Positions 22,850 through 29,916 of a DNA stretch of 37,138 nt are shown piece by piece. The DNA is from Streptomyces hydrogenans (GTDB lineage: Bacteria; Actinomycetota; Actinomycetes; Streptomycetales; Streptomycetaceae): positions 1 to 37,138 of the forward strand of contig NZ_BNBS01000080.1 of the NCBI RefSeq assembly GCF_014656075.1, in the 5' to 3' direction. Within the stretch, counting starts at the first letter, position 1. The number at the start of each line of letters is the position of its first letter. The position numbers and the translations under genes were made by a program. The notes below the pieces were generated by a model, which worked only from the letters and a program-made list of their open reading frames with translations, was not told the origin of the DNA and made no database searches.

Positions 22850-24082
22850 ATGAAGCGCACCACCGGACTCCGGCGCGCCCTGGCGGCGGCCGTGACCACG
22901 GCGGCCTCCCTGGCCACGCTCCTGACCGCCGCGCCCACCGCCTCGGCGGACGCGTCCCGCTGCCCGCAGGGCAGCTTCTGCGTCTTCCAGTATGCGCAGT
23001 TCGGCGGCCAGATGAAGATCATCTCGTCGAGCCAGTCGACCCTGGGCGTCTGGGACAACACCATCTCGTCCTACATCAACCGCAGCGACAAGTGGGCCGT
23101 CGCGCACACGGACGCCGGTTACTCGGGGAACAGCTCCATCCAGATCGACCCCCGCCAGGAATACGGCAACGACGACCTGGGCTGGCACGGCTACGAAGGC
23201 GAACTCGACAACAAGATCAGCTCCATCCGGCTCGGCAGCACCTCCTGGGAGGCCGACTACGGCTACGGGTGGATGGACTGGACCTCCATGGACCATCCCC
23301 GCCCGGCCGGCCTCCCGGCCGTCTCCCGGTTCGGCGACATGAACAACGACGGCATCGCCGACCTGCTCGAACGCGCCGACGACGGGAAGCTGTGGCTCCT
23401 GAACGGCAGGCACGACGCCGAATGGCGGACCAAGGGCCTGCTGATCGGCGGCGGCTGGAACGCCATGACCCAGCTCGTCCGGCACGGCGACCACAACGGC
23501 GACGGGACCGAGGACGTCTACGCCCGGGACCGCTCCGGCGTCCTCTGGCTCTACCCCGGCACCGGCCGCGGCGGACTCAAGCCGCGCCTGAAGGTCGGCG
23601 GCGGCTGGAACTCCATGCGGGAGATCGAGGCGGCCGGCGACCTCACCGGCGACGGCCGGCGCGACCTGCTCGCCCGGGACACCGCCGGCGTGCTGTGGAC
23701 CTACCCCGGCACCGGCCGCGGCGGCTTCGGCGCCCGCAAGAAGGTCGGCGGCGGCTGGAACGCGATGAACGCGCTGGCCGCGCCCGGCGACATGAACGGG
23801 GACGGCAGGTCCGACCTGGTCGCCCGGGACGGCTCGCGCACCCTGTGGCTCTACCCGGGCAACGGCCGGGGCACCTTCGGCTCCCGCGTCCGGATGCCGT
23901 ACGCCTGGCCCTCGAACGAGCCGGTGCTCGCCACCGGAGACGTCACCGGCGACGGCCGCCCGGACCTGATGCGGACCATCCAGGGGCAGCTGTACGTCTA
24001 CCCGGGCACCGGCCGGGGCGGCGTCTCCGGGCCGGAGGCCAACATGGGCTGGGACAACGCCCCGCGGGTGCTCGTCTTCTGA
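22850..24082 (+). CDS. Secreted I36-type inhibitor-like protein with FG-GAP/VCBS repeats (copy 2)
   Basis: This 410-residue paralogue of the preceding gene has a signal peptide ending near ASA-DA (after Ala33). Its I36-like domain (RCPQGSFCVFQYAQFGGQM, TLGVWDNTISSY) has only one cysteine pair and a longer, aromatic-rich linker. Five FG-GAP loops follow: DMNNDGIAD, DHNGDGTED, DLTGDGRRD, DMNGDGRSD and DVTGDGRPD, all intact. The start ATG has GAAGGGA 8 nt upstream, and the 24-bp gap makes co-transcription with copy 1 likely. I36 includes the Streptomyces metalloprotease inhibitor SMPI, but inhibition by these proteins is not shown. The shared terminator after the stop also covers the end of tag. 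Confidence 0.88.
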   Translation: MKRTTGLRRALAAAVTTAASLATLLTAAPTASADASRCPQGSFCVFQYAQFGGQMKIISSSQSTLGVWDNTISSYINRSDKWAVAHTDAGYSGNSSIQIDPRQEYGNDDLGWHGYEGELDNKISSIRLGSTSWEADYGYGWMDWTSMDHPRPAGLPAVSRFGDMNNDGIADLLERADDGKLWLLNGRHDAEWRTKGLLIGGGWNAMTQLVRHGDHNGDGTEDVYARDRSGVLWLYPGTGRGGLKPRLKVGGGWNSMREIEAAGDLTGDGRRDLLARDTAGVLWTYPGTGRGGFGARKKVGGGWNAMNALAAPGDMNGDGRSDLVARDGSRTLWLYPGNGRGTFGSRVRMPYAWPSNEPVLATGDVTGDGRPDLMRTIQGQLYVYPGTGRGGVSGPEANMGWDNAPRVLVF

Positions 24083-24087
24083 CCCCC

Positions 24088-24130
24088 GCGCGTCCCGGAG
24101 CGGGTGGTCAGCGCCCGCCCCGGGACGCGC
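24088..24130. terminator. Shared terminator reaching into the end of tag
   Basis: GCGCGTCCCGG/CCGGGACGCGC (24088-24098 with 24120-24130) plus inner CGGG/CCCG form a long stem. Its right arm encodes the last residues of the convergent tag gene. Confidence 0.75.
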
Positions 24131-24692
24131 AGTCCGCGAGGTGGTCGTCGACCAGGCCGCACGCCTGCATCAGGGCGTAGGCCGTCGTCGGGCCGACGAA
24201 GCGGACGCCCTTCTTCTTGAGGGCCTTCGACAGGGCCGTGGACTCGTCGGTGACCGCCGGGACGTCCGCGAGCGTGCGGGGGGCCGGGCGGGTCTCCGGG
24301 TCGGGGGCGTACGACCAGATCAGGGCGTCCAGGTCGCCGGGGGCCCAGTCGGCGAGCAGCTTCGCGTTGGCGAGGGTCGCGTCGATCTTGGCGCGGTTGC
24401 GGATGATGCCCTCGTCGGCGAGGAGCCGCTCGCGGTCGGCGTCCCCGAAGGCGGCGACGGACGCGATGCCGAACCCCGAGAAGGCCCGCCGGAAGCCCTC
24501 CCGGCGGCGCAGGATCGTGATCCAGGACAGACCCGACTGGAACGCCTCCAGGCAGAGCCGCTCGAAGAGGGCGTCGTCGCCGTGGACCGGGCGGCCCCAC
24601 TCCTCGTCGTGGTAGGCGGTGTAGTCCTCGGCGGACAGGCCCCACGGGCAGCGCGGCAGCCCGTCCGGGCCGGGGATCGCCCCGCCGGTCAT
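24108..24692 (-). CDS. tag: DNA-3-methyladenine glycosylase I
   Basis: This 194-residue protein matches Tag throughout: RCPWGLSAEDYTAYHDEEWG at 14-33 and DDALFERLCLEAFQSGLSW. IIRNRAKIDATLANAK and the C-terminal KKKGVRFVGPTTAYALMQACG follow. The zinc-binding residues seen in the family (Cys near 15, a His in AYHDEEWG, and the C-terminal His and Cys of DDHLADC) are present. It excises 3-methyladenine from alkylated DNA in the cytoplasm. Its ATG overlaps the stop of the upstream DivIVA-like gene by 4 bases (ATGA), so the two are coupled; the same pair is adjacent in mycobacteria. Confidence 0.95.
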   Translation of the reverse strand: MTGGAIPGPDGLPRCPWGLSAEDYTAYHDEEWGRPVHGDDALFERLCLEAFQSGLSWITILRRREGFRRAFSGFGIASVAAFGDADRERLLADEGIIRNRAKIDATLANAKLLADWAPGDLDALIWSYAPDPETRPAPRTLADVPAVTDESTALSKALKKKGVRFVGPTTAYALMQACGLVDDHLADCASRGGR

Positions 24693-25015
24693 CGCTCGTC
24701 GCCCTCCGCGCCCTCACCGGCCGGCGCGCCCGCGAGGGCCGCCTCCAGCTCCGCGATCCGGGAGTCCCGCTCGGCGAGCTCGGCGGCGAGCCGGTCCAGG
24801 ACGTCGTCGACGTCCTCCATCCGGTAGCCGCGCGCGGCGACCGGCAGCCGCAGCGCCTCGACGTCGGCACGGCCGACCGGGCGGCTCAGCGGCAGCGGGT
24901 CCACCAGCTGCTCGGGGGCCGCGTCGGGCAGCACCTCGCTGTCGCCGCCGCCGACCACGGCGAGGGTCACGGCCGCGACGACCACGACCATCGTGATGAG
25001 CAGAAACCAGAACAC
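24689..25015 (-). CDS. Small membrane protein with DivIVA-like motif
   Basis: This 108-residue protein begins with a membrane helix (VFWFLLITMVVVVAAVTLAVV), then a Pro-rich linker. A DivIVA-type segment LRLPVAARGYRMEDVDDVLD continues into a coiled coil (DRLAAELAERDSRIAELEAAL). The motif is the one used by DivIVA/Wag31-like proteins for membrane-curvature-linked assembly, so a role at the cell pole or septum is possible. GTG 25015 is preferred since GAGAGG lies 8 nt upstream; ATG 25063 would add 16 polar residues. It is divergent from folP2, with 121 bp between starts, and coupled to tag. Confidence 0.8.
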   Translation of the reverse strand: MFWFLLITMVVVVAAVTLAVVGGGDSEVLPDAAPEQLVDPLPLSRPVGRADVEALRLPVAARGYRMEDVDDVLDRLAAELAERDSRIAELEAALAGAPAGEGAEGDER

Positions 25016-25136
25016 CAGCGCGCCTCTCCCGGAGTGGAAAACGTCCCGTGCCGATCGTGCCATGCGCCACCGACGGTTAGGGTCACAGACGACTGCACAG
25101 GACGCCGTCGACCGGTCGCGAGGGAGGACAAAAGGG

Positions 25137-25997
25137 ATGCTGCGCTTGGGACGGCGGGAATTCGGGCCGCACGAGCCGGTGATCATGGCGATCGTGAACC
25201 GGACCCCCGACTCCTTCTACGACCAGGGCGCGACCTTCCGCGACGAGCCGGCGCTCGCCCGGGTCGAGCAGGCGGTCGCCGAGGGCGCCGCGATCATCGA
25301 CATCGGCGGGGTCAAGGCCGGTCCCGGCGAGGAGGTCACGGCCGAGGAGGAGGCCCGCCGCACGGTCGGCTTCGTCGCGGAGGTCCGCCGCCGCCACCCC
25401 GACGTGGTGATCAGCGTGGACACCTGGCGCGCGGACGTCGGCGAGGCGGTCTGCGAGGCCGGCGCGGACGTGCTGAACGACGCGTGGGGCGGGGTCGACC
25501 CCCGGCTCGCGGAGGTCGCCGCGAAGTACGGCGCGGGCCTCGTCTGCACCCACGCCGGCGGCGCCGAGCCGCGCACCCGCCCGCACCGGGTCGAGTACGA
25601 GGACGTGATGGCCGACATCCTGCGGGTCACCGTGGGCCTCGCCGAGCGGGCGGTCTCGCTGGGCGTGCGGCGCGACGGGATCATGATCGACCCGGGGCAC
25701 GACTTCGGGAAGAACACCCGGCACAGCCTGGAGGCCACCCGCCGGCTCGGCGAGATGGCGGAGACCGGCTGGCCGGTGCTGGTGTCGCTCTCCAACAAGG
25801 ACTTCGTCGGGGAGACCCTGGACCGGCCGGTGAAGGAACGGGTCCTCGGGACCCTGGCGACCACCGCCGTCTCGGCGTGGCTCGGGGCGCGGGTCTACCG
25901 CGTCCACGAGGTCGCCGAGACCCGGCAGGTGCTCGACATGGTCGCCTCGATCGCCGGGCACCGGGCACCCGCCGTCGCCCGGCGCGGGCTGGCGTAG
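25137..25997 (+). CDS. folP2: Dihydropteroate-synthase-like protein, FolP2 type
   Basis: This 286-residue TIM-barrel protein has the DHPS start MAIVNRTPDSFYDQG (Asn21, Asp25), ISVDTWRADV, LNDAWGG, MIDPGHDFGKN, LSNKDFVGE and the end motif YRVHEV. The loop that normally reads DIGGESTRPG and binds p-aminobenzoate is DIGGVKAGPG here (55-64), lacking the Ser, Thr and Arg. The FolP2 group of actinobacteria has this change, and mycobacterial FolP2 has been reported to lack DHPS activity, so this is probably not the folate enzyme. The substrate is unknown. AGGGAGGACAAAAGGG precedes the ATG. Strong hairpins downstream separate it from the LOG gene. Confidence 0.88.
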   Translation: MLRLGRREFGPHEPVIMAIVNRTPDSFYDQGATFRDEPALARVEQAVAEGAAIIDIGGVKAGPGEEVTAEEEARRTVGFVAEVRRRHPDVVISVDTWRADVGEAVCEAGADVLNDAWGGVDPRLAEVAAKYGAGLVCTHAGGAEPRTRPHRVEYEDVMADILRVTVGLAERAVSLGVRRDGIMIDPGHDFGKNTRHSLEATRRLGEMAETGWPVLVSLSNKDFVGETLDRPVKERVLGTLATTAVSAWLGARVYRVHEVAETRQVLDMVASIAGHRAPAVARRGLA

Positions 25998-26044
25998 CGG
26001 GAGCGCGGCGCGGCGTGACGGGAGCGCGGCGCGGGCCGACGTGA

Positions 26045-26112
26045 CGGGAAGGGGCGGGGTGGAGGGAAGGGCACGCCTCCGGCGACCTCTCCCTCCACCC
26101 CGCCCCTTCCCG
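26045..26112. terminator. Perfect 23-bp convergent terminator
   Basis: Arms 26045-26067 and 26090-26112 pair perfectly around a 22-nt loop. It is one of the longest perfect stems in the window and lies between folP2 and the convergent LOG-family gene. Confidence 0.9.
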
Positions 26113-26124
26113 CTACGGGGGCTC

Positions 26125-26172
26125 GGCCCCGGACCCCGCGCCTCGGAGGCCGAGGGGGCGGGGGCCGGGGCC
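26125..26172 (-). terminator. Second hairpin directly after the LOG gene
   Basis: GGCCCCGG, CCCCGC and CCTCGG (26125-26146) pair with CCGAGG, GCGGGG and CCGGGGCC (26150-26172) across small bulges. It begins 6 bp after the LOG stop, so this end has two terminators in series. Confidence 0.75.
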
Positions 26173-26177
26173 GGTTC

Positions 26178-26927
26178 CTACTTCCCCGTCTCCTTCGTCA
26201 CCAGCGCCACCGCCTCGTCCACGTCGTCCGTCACGTGGAAGAGCAGCAGGTCGCGCTCGCTCGCCTTGCCTCCCGCCACCACCGAGTCCCGCAGCCAGTC
26301 GACCAGGCCCTTCCAGTACTCCGTGCCGAACAGCACGATCGGGAAGCGGGTCACCTTGCGGGTCTGCACCAGCGTCAGCGCCTCGAAGAGCTCGTCGAGG
26401 GTGCCGAGGCCGCCGGGCAGGACGACGAAGCCCTGCGCGTACTTCACGAACATCGTCTTGCGGACGAAGAAGTACCGGAAGTTCACGCCGATGTCGACGT
26501 GCTGGTTGAGCCCCTGCTCGAAGGGCAGCTCGATGCCGAGGCCGACCGAGACGCCCTTGGCCTCCCGGGCGCCCTTGTTGGCCGCCTCCATGGCGCCCGG
26601 GCCTCCGCCGGTGATCACCGCGAAGCCGGCCTCGACCAGCGCCCGGCCGATCCGGACGCCCGCCTCGTACTCGGGCGAGTCCGGCTTCGTCCGGGCCGAA
26701 CCGAAGACGCTGATCGCGCTCGGCAGTTCGGCGAGCGCGCCGAAGCCCTCGACGAACTCGGACTGGATCCGCATGACCCGCCAGGGGTCGGTGTGCACCC
26801 ACTCCGAGTCGCCCTCGGTGTCGAGCAGCCGCTGGTCCGTGGTGCCCGGCTGGACCTGGTCCCTCCGCCTCAGCACCGGACCCAGCCGCTGCTCCTCCGG
26901 CTTCGCCACTCCCTCGGGAATGCCCAT
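26178..26927 (-). CDS. LOG family protein (TIGR00730, Rossmann-fold phosphoribohydrolase-like)
   Basis: This 249-residue protein has the LOG nucleotide-binding motifs: ISVFGSAR at 72-79, TGGGPGAMEAANKGA at 106-120, Arg156-Lys157 in VRKTMF, and PGGLGTLDELFEAL at 171-184. The two glycine motifs with Arg and Glu make the active site for release of a free base from a nucleoside 5'-monophosphate (cytokinin-type phosphoribohydrolase); other members are of unknown activity or misnamed lysine decarboxylases. The N-terminal 50 residues are a polar extension. GGAGGGAG precedes the ATG, and TACGCT at 26968-26973 (minus strand) is a likely -10 box, so it can be transcribed separately from dapE upstream. 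Confidence 0.9.
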   Translation of the reverse strand: MGIPEGVAKPEEQRLGPVLRRRDQVQPGTTDQRLLDTEGDSEWVHTDPWRVMRIQSEFVEGFGALAELPSAISVFGSARTKPDSPEYEAGVRIGRALVEAGFAVITGGGPGAMEAANKGAREAKGVSVGLGIELPFEQGLNQHVDIGVNFRYFFVRKTMFVKYAQGFVVLPGGLGTLDELFEALTLVQTRKVTRFPIVLFGTEYWKGLVDWLRDSVVAGGKASERDLLLFHVTDDVDEAVALVTKETGK

Positions 26928-26967
26928 GGCCTGCTCCCTCCGCCGATCCAGATCTTTCTGTTGGGTC

Positions 26968-26973
26968 AGCGTA
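26968..26973 (-). promoter_or_regulatory. -10 box for the LOG-family gene
   Basis: TACGCT on the minus strand predicts a leader of about 35 nt containing GGAGGGAG. Confidence 0.4.
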
Positions 26974-27000
26974 GGACCACTGAGGTGACGAAATGCGAAA

Positions 27001-28116
27001 TTACGGGAGACGGGCGGTCAGCCAGTCGTGGAGCCGTGCCTCGCAGTGGTGGATCCGGTCGGTGTGCACGTGCTCGTCCCGCTTGTGCGCGTAGATCGGG
27101 TCGCCGGGTCCGTAGTTGACCGCGGGCACGCCGAGCGCGCTGAAGCGGGAGACGTCGGTCCAGCCGAACTTGGGCATCGCGGTGCCGCCGACGGCCTTCA
27201 TGAACGCCTCGGCGGCCGGGTGGGAGAGGCCGGGCAGCGCGCCGGGGCTCTCGTCGTCGACGACGAACTCGGCGATGTCGCAGTCGGCGAAGACCTCGCG
27301 GACGTGCGCCAGCGCCTCGGCCGGGGAGCGGTCGGGGGCGTAGCGGTAGTTGACCGTGACCGAGCAGGCGTCCGGGATGACGTTGGTGGCGACGCCGCCC
27401 TGGATCGCGACCGCGTTGAGGCCCTCGTGGTACTCCAGGCCGTCGATGACTGGCTTGCGCGGCTCGTAGGCGGCGAGGCGGGCGAGGATCGGCGCGGCGG
27501 TGTGGATGGCGTTGGAGCCCATCCAGGAGCGGGCCGAGTGGGCGCGCTCGCCGGCCGTGTGCAGGATGACGCGGAGCGTGCCCTGGCAGCCGCCCTCGAC
27601 CTGCCCGTCGGAGGGCTCCAGGAGGACCGCGAAGTCACCCTCCAGCCAGTCGGGGTGGGCGGCGGCGATCTTCCCGAGGCCGTTGAGGTCGGCGGCGACC
27701 TCCTCGTTGTCGTAGAAGACGAAGGTGAGGTCGCGGTTGGGCTCGGGGACGGTGGCGGCGATCCGGAGCTGCACGGCGACGCCGGACTTCATGTCGGAGG
27801 TGCCGCAGCCCCACAGGACGCCGTCCTCGTCGAGCCGGGAGGGCACGTTGTCGGCGATCGGCACGGTGTCGATGTGGCCGGCGAGGACGACCCGCTCGGC
27901 GCGGCCGAGCCGCGTGCGGGCGACGACGTTGTTGCCGTAGCGGTCGACGCTCAGGTGCGGCAGGGCCCGCAGGGCCCGCTCGATGGCGTCGGCGAGCGGC
28001 TTCTCGGTCCCGCTGACGGAGGCGAAGTCGACGAGGTCGGCGGTGAGCTCGGCCCCGTCCCGGGTGAGGTCGAGCGGGGTCTCCTGGGCAGTCTCCTGCG
28101 GGGTGATGTCAGCCAT
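27001..28116 (-). CDS. dapE: Succinyl-diaminopimelate desuccinylase
   Basis: This 371-residue M20-family metallohydrolase has the expected zinc ligands: AGHIDTVP (His81, Asp83), GCGTSDMKSG (Asp108), YDNEEV (Glu138/Glu139, base and ligand), LLEPSD in the middle and a late His in YAHKRDEH. The dimerisation lid domain lies between about 185 and 300. It removes succinate from N-succinyl-LL-2,6-diaminopimelate in lysine and peptidoglycan precursor synthesis. The actinobacterial type starts with about 18 extra polar residues. ATG 28116 follows TAGGGT by 6 nt and has no ribosome site, so the transcript looks leaderless. The divergent start lies only 38 bp away. The dapC gene for the preceding aminotransferase step is 1.8 kb away. 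Confidence 0.94.
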   Translation of the reverse strand: MADITPQETAQETPLDLTRDGAELTADLVDFASVSGTEKPLADAIERALRALPHLSVDRYGNNVVARTRLGRAERVVLAGHIDTVPIADNVPSRLDEDGVLWGCGTSDMKSGVAVQLRIAATVPEPNRDLTFVFYDNEEVAADLNGLGKIAAAHPDWLEGDFAVLLEPSDGQVEGGCQGTLRVILHTAGERAHSARSWMGSNAIHTAAPILARLAAYEPRKPVIDGLEYHEGLNAVAIQGGVATNVIPDACSVTVNYRYAPDRSPAEALAHVREVFADCDIAEFVVDDESPGALPGLSHPAAEAFMKAVGGTAMPKFGWTDVSRFSALGVPAVNYGPGDPIYAHKRDEHVHTDRIHHCEARLHDWLTARLP

Positions 28117-28122
28117 ATGCCG

Positions 28123-28147
28123 ACCCTAACCCGGCCTCCAGTACGGT
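28123..28147. promoter_or_regulatory. Back-to-back leaderless promoters of dapE and the divergent gene
   Basis: TAGGGT (minus strand, 28123-28128) lies 6 nt before the dapE ATG. TACGGT (plus strand, 28142-28147) lies 7 nt before GTG 28155. The -35 regions must overlap each other and the opposite gene's first codons. Confidence 0.55.
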
Positions 28148-28154
28148 GGGCCCC

Positions 28155-29063
28155 GTGTCCGACTCCCCCCGCCCCGCCCGTCGCGGCCGACTCGCCCGTT
28201 CGGCCGCCGCCCTCGCCGTCCTGTGCGGCCTCGCGGCGTACATCGGTATCCATCAGGTGACCGGTAGCAAGGGCGCGCCCCGGTGCGCGGTGGGCAGCGG
28301 GGACAACCGGTACGAGTTCACCCCCGAGCAGGCGTCGAACGCGGCGACGATCGCGGCGGTGGGGACCTCCCGGGGGCTGCCGGAGCGGGCCGTGACCATC
28401 GCGCTGGCGACCGCGCTCCAGGAGTCGGCCCTGCGCAACATCGAGCACGGCGACCGGGACTCGCTGGGCCTCTTCCAGCAGCGGCCGTCCATGGGCTGGG
28501 GCACTCCGGAGCAGATCATGGACCCGGTGTACTCGGCCGGGAAGTTCTACGAGGGCCTGGAGAAGGTGCCCGGCTACTCGCGGATGCCGCTGACGGTGGC
28601 GGCGCAGAAGGTGCAGAAGAGCGGCTTCCCGCAGGCGTACGCCAAGCACGAGCCGGACGCGACGCTGCTGTCGGCCGCGCTGACCGGGCGGGCTCCGGCC
28701 GCCCTGTCGTGCACGGCGGACCTCAAGGAGGGCGGCCCCGGCGACCCCGCCCTCGTCCGTACGGAGCTGGTCCGGGCCTTCGGCGAGTCCGCGGCCCCCA
28801 CCTCCGTCTCCGGCGGCCCCGCCGCGGGGCGGTCCGCAGCGGAGCCCGTCGACCTCCAGGTCCCCGTCCGCGGGCCGGACCGGCGCGGCTGGGAGCTGGC
28901 CCAGTGGGCGGTGGCGCGGGCCTCGACGCTGCGGGTCGCGGAGGTGTCGTACGGGGGCAAGGTGTGGCGGGCGGACGACTCGGGCGGCGACTGGGAGTCG
29001 GCCCCCTCCGCGGGCGACGCCGCTCCCAAGCCCCCCACGGTCCACCTCCGCCTCACCCGCTGA
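28155..29063 (+). CDS. Membrane-anchored lysozyme-like protein
   Basis: This 302-residue protein has a short basic N-terminus, one membrane helix (about 15-33, SAAALAVLCGLAAYIGI) and an external domain with TIALATALQESALRN (Glu90) and SLGLFQQRPSMGWG (103-116). The ALQESxLxN plus GLFQQRPS pair is found in lytic-transglycosylase-like domains of actinobacterial cell-wall and phage-tail proteins; Glu90 is the likely acid. The C-terminal 120 residues hold a GWELAQWAVARAS segment and may bind a partner. Automatic names such as heavy metal transporter, used for related proteins, have no support here. GTG 28155 is chosen from its -10 box; GTG 28146 would lie in the promoter. Confidence 0.78.
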   Translation: MSDSPRPARRGRLARSAAALAVLCGLAAYIGIHQVTGSKGAPRCAVGSGDNRYEFTPEQASNAATIAAVGTSRGLPERAVTIALATALQESALRNIEHGDRDSLGLFQQRPSMGWGTPEQIMDPVYSAGKFYEGLEKVPGYSRMPLTVAAQKVQKSGFPQAYAKHEPDATLLSAALTGRAPAALSCTADLKEGGPGDPALVRTELVRAFGESAAPTSVSGGPAAGRSAAEPVDLQVPVRGPDRRGWELAQWAVARASTLRVAEVSYGGKVWRADDSGGDWESAPSAGDAAPKPPTVHLRLTR

Positions 29064-29397
29064 CGGGCCCTTCCCGGCCCCTGGAGGGGCGTTCCCGCCC
29101 GCCGGGGCCCTGTGGACTGGTGTGCGGAGGGGTCGCCCGGAGCGGGGTAAGGGCCGGGCCGGGAGCCCGCTCGCGCGCCGGGGCGCGCGGGGAGCCCGGG
29201 GTGCTTGGGGCACAAGGGAAGTGACGGTTCGGCAGGCCGCGTCGACAGGCGCCGTTCGTCCGCTTTCCTCCCCACCCGACAATACGACGCATTGCCCACC
29301 CTTTACCTTCGACGCCCGCAACCTCCCCCGCCCCCGGCTCGGTTGTGCAGCCCGCAAAGGCAAACGTCACCACCGTCTCTCCCGTCGAAGGAGCACC
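29064..29397. other. 334-bp intergenic region
   Basis: It begins with a GGCCCC/GGGGCC hairpin soon after the stop, a plausible terminator. A further GC hairpin with core CGCGCGCC/GGCGCGCG lies near 29172-29190. From about 29260 onward the sequence becomes AT-richer (GACAATACGACGCATTG), the likely promoter of the next gene. No coding frame is evident. Confidence 0.45.
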
Positions 29398-29847
29398 ATG
29401 TCCCTCCCCCTGACCCGCCGGATCGCCCGCGCCGCCCTGATCGTCGCGGCCGGCGCAGCCCCCGTGGTCGGTGCGGCCGGCTCCGCGAGCGCCCTGGACC
29501 ACGGCCTCGCGCCGACCGGCGCCCTCGGCGGCCTGACCGCGCTGGACGCGGCGAACGCGGGCTCGGCCGTCGACGGTGCCGCGCAGACCACGACCGGCGT
29601 GGCCGGCGCGACCGGCGGCCAGGCCGTCGGCACGGCCGTCCCGGCGGCCGGCAAGGCCGTGGGCGCGGCCGGCAGGACCGCGACGCCGGCGGCGCAGAAG
29701 ATCGCGGGCGAGACCGCGGGCGGCGCCGGCCAGGCGCTGGGCCAGACGGCCGGTGCCGGCGCCGACAGCGCCGGCTACACCCGCACCGACGGCGCGCTGG
29801 GCGGCGCCCTCGCGGGCCAGCCGCTCGGCGGCCTGCCGATCGGCTGA
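29398..29847 (+). CDS. Small secreted Ala/Gly/Thr-rich protein
   Basis: This 149-residue protein has a signal peptide (MSLPLTRRIARAALIVAAGA, cleavage near GSASA-LD). The mature part is almost entirely Ala, Gly, Thr, Gln and Val in imperfect repeats (AGKAVGAAGRTATPAAQKIAG) and ends LAGQPLGGLPIG. No cysteine, LPxTG sorting signal or catalytic motif is present. Similar Streptomyces proteins are sometimes labelled ATP-binding, but I see no nucleotide motif. It may be an exported surface or cell-wall-associated protein of unknown function. GAAGGAG, 5 nt before the ATG, fixes the start. A perfect 20-bp terminator follows. Confidence 0.8.
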   Translation: MSLPLTRRIARAALIVAAGAAPVVGAAGSASALDHGLAPTGALGGLTALDAANAGSAVDGAAQTTTGVAGATGGQAVGTAVPAAGKAVGAAGRTATPAAQKIAGETAGGAGQALGQTAGAGADSAGYTRTDGALGGALAGQPLGGLPIG

Positions 29848-29860
29848 GCCGGCGGCGGAC

Positions 29861-29905
29861 ACGCGGAAGGGCCCGGGCGCTCCACGCGCCCGGGCCCTTC
29901 CGCGT
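29861..29905. terminator. Perfect 20-bp bidirectional terminator
   Basis: Arms 29861-29880 and 29886-29905 pair perfectly around a 5-nt loop, between the secreted-protein gene and the convergent dapC. Confidence 0.92.
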
Positions 29906-29916
29906 ACCGCCCGCCG

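Noticed and set aside
21584..24082. CRISPR-like array, from the 150-bp periodicity
   Set aside because: The period is coding (50 residues) and repeats are FG-GAP motifs in frame; no short direct repeats with unique spacers exist in the window.
26000..26055. Short GC-rich duplication (GGGAGCGCGGCGCGG twice) after folP2
   Set aside because: Simple local duplication without terminal repeats or coding sense.
28155..29063. Heavy metal transporter label for the lysozyme-like protein
   Set aside because: Only one membrane helix and no metal-binding cysteine or histidine motif; the ALQES and GLFQQRPS motifs indicate a lysozyme-like domain.
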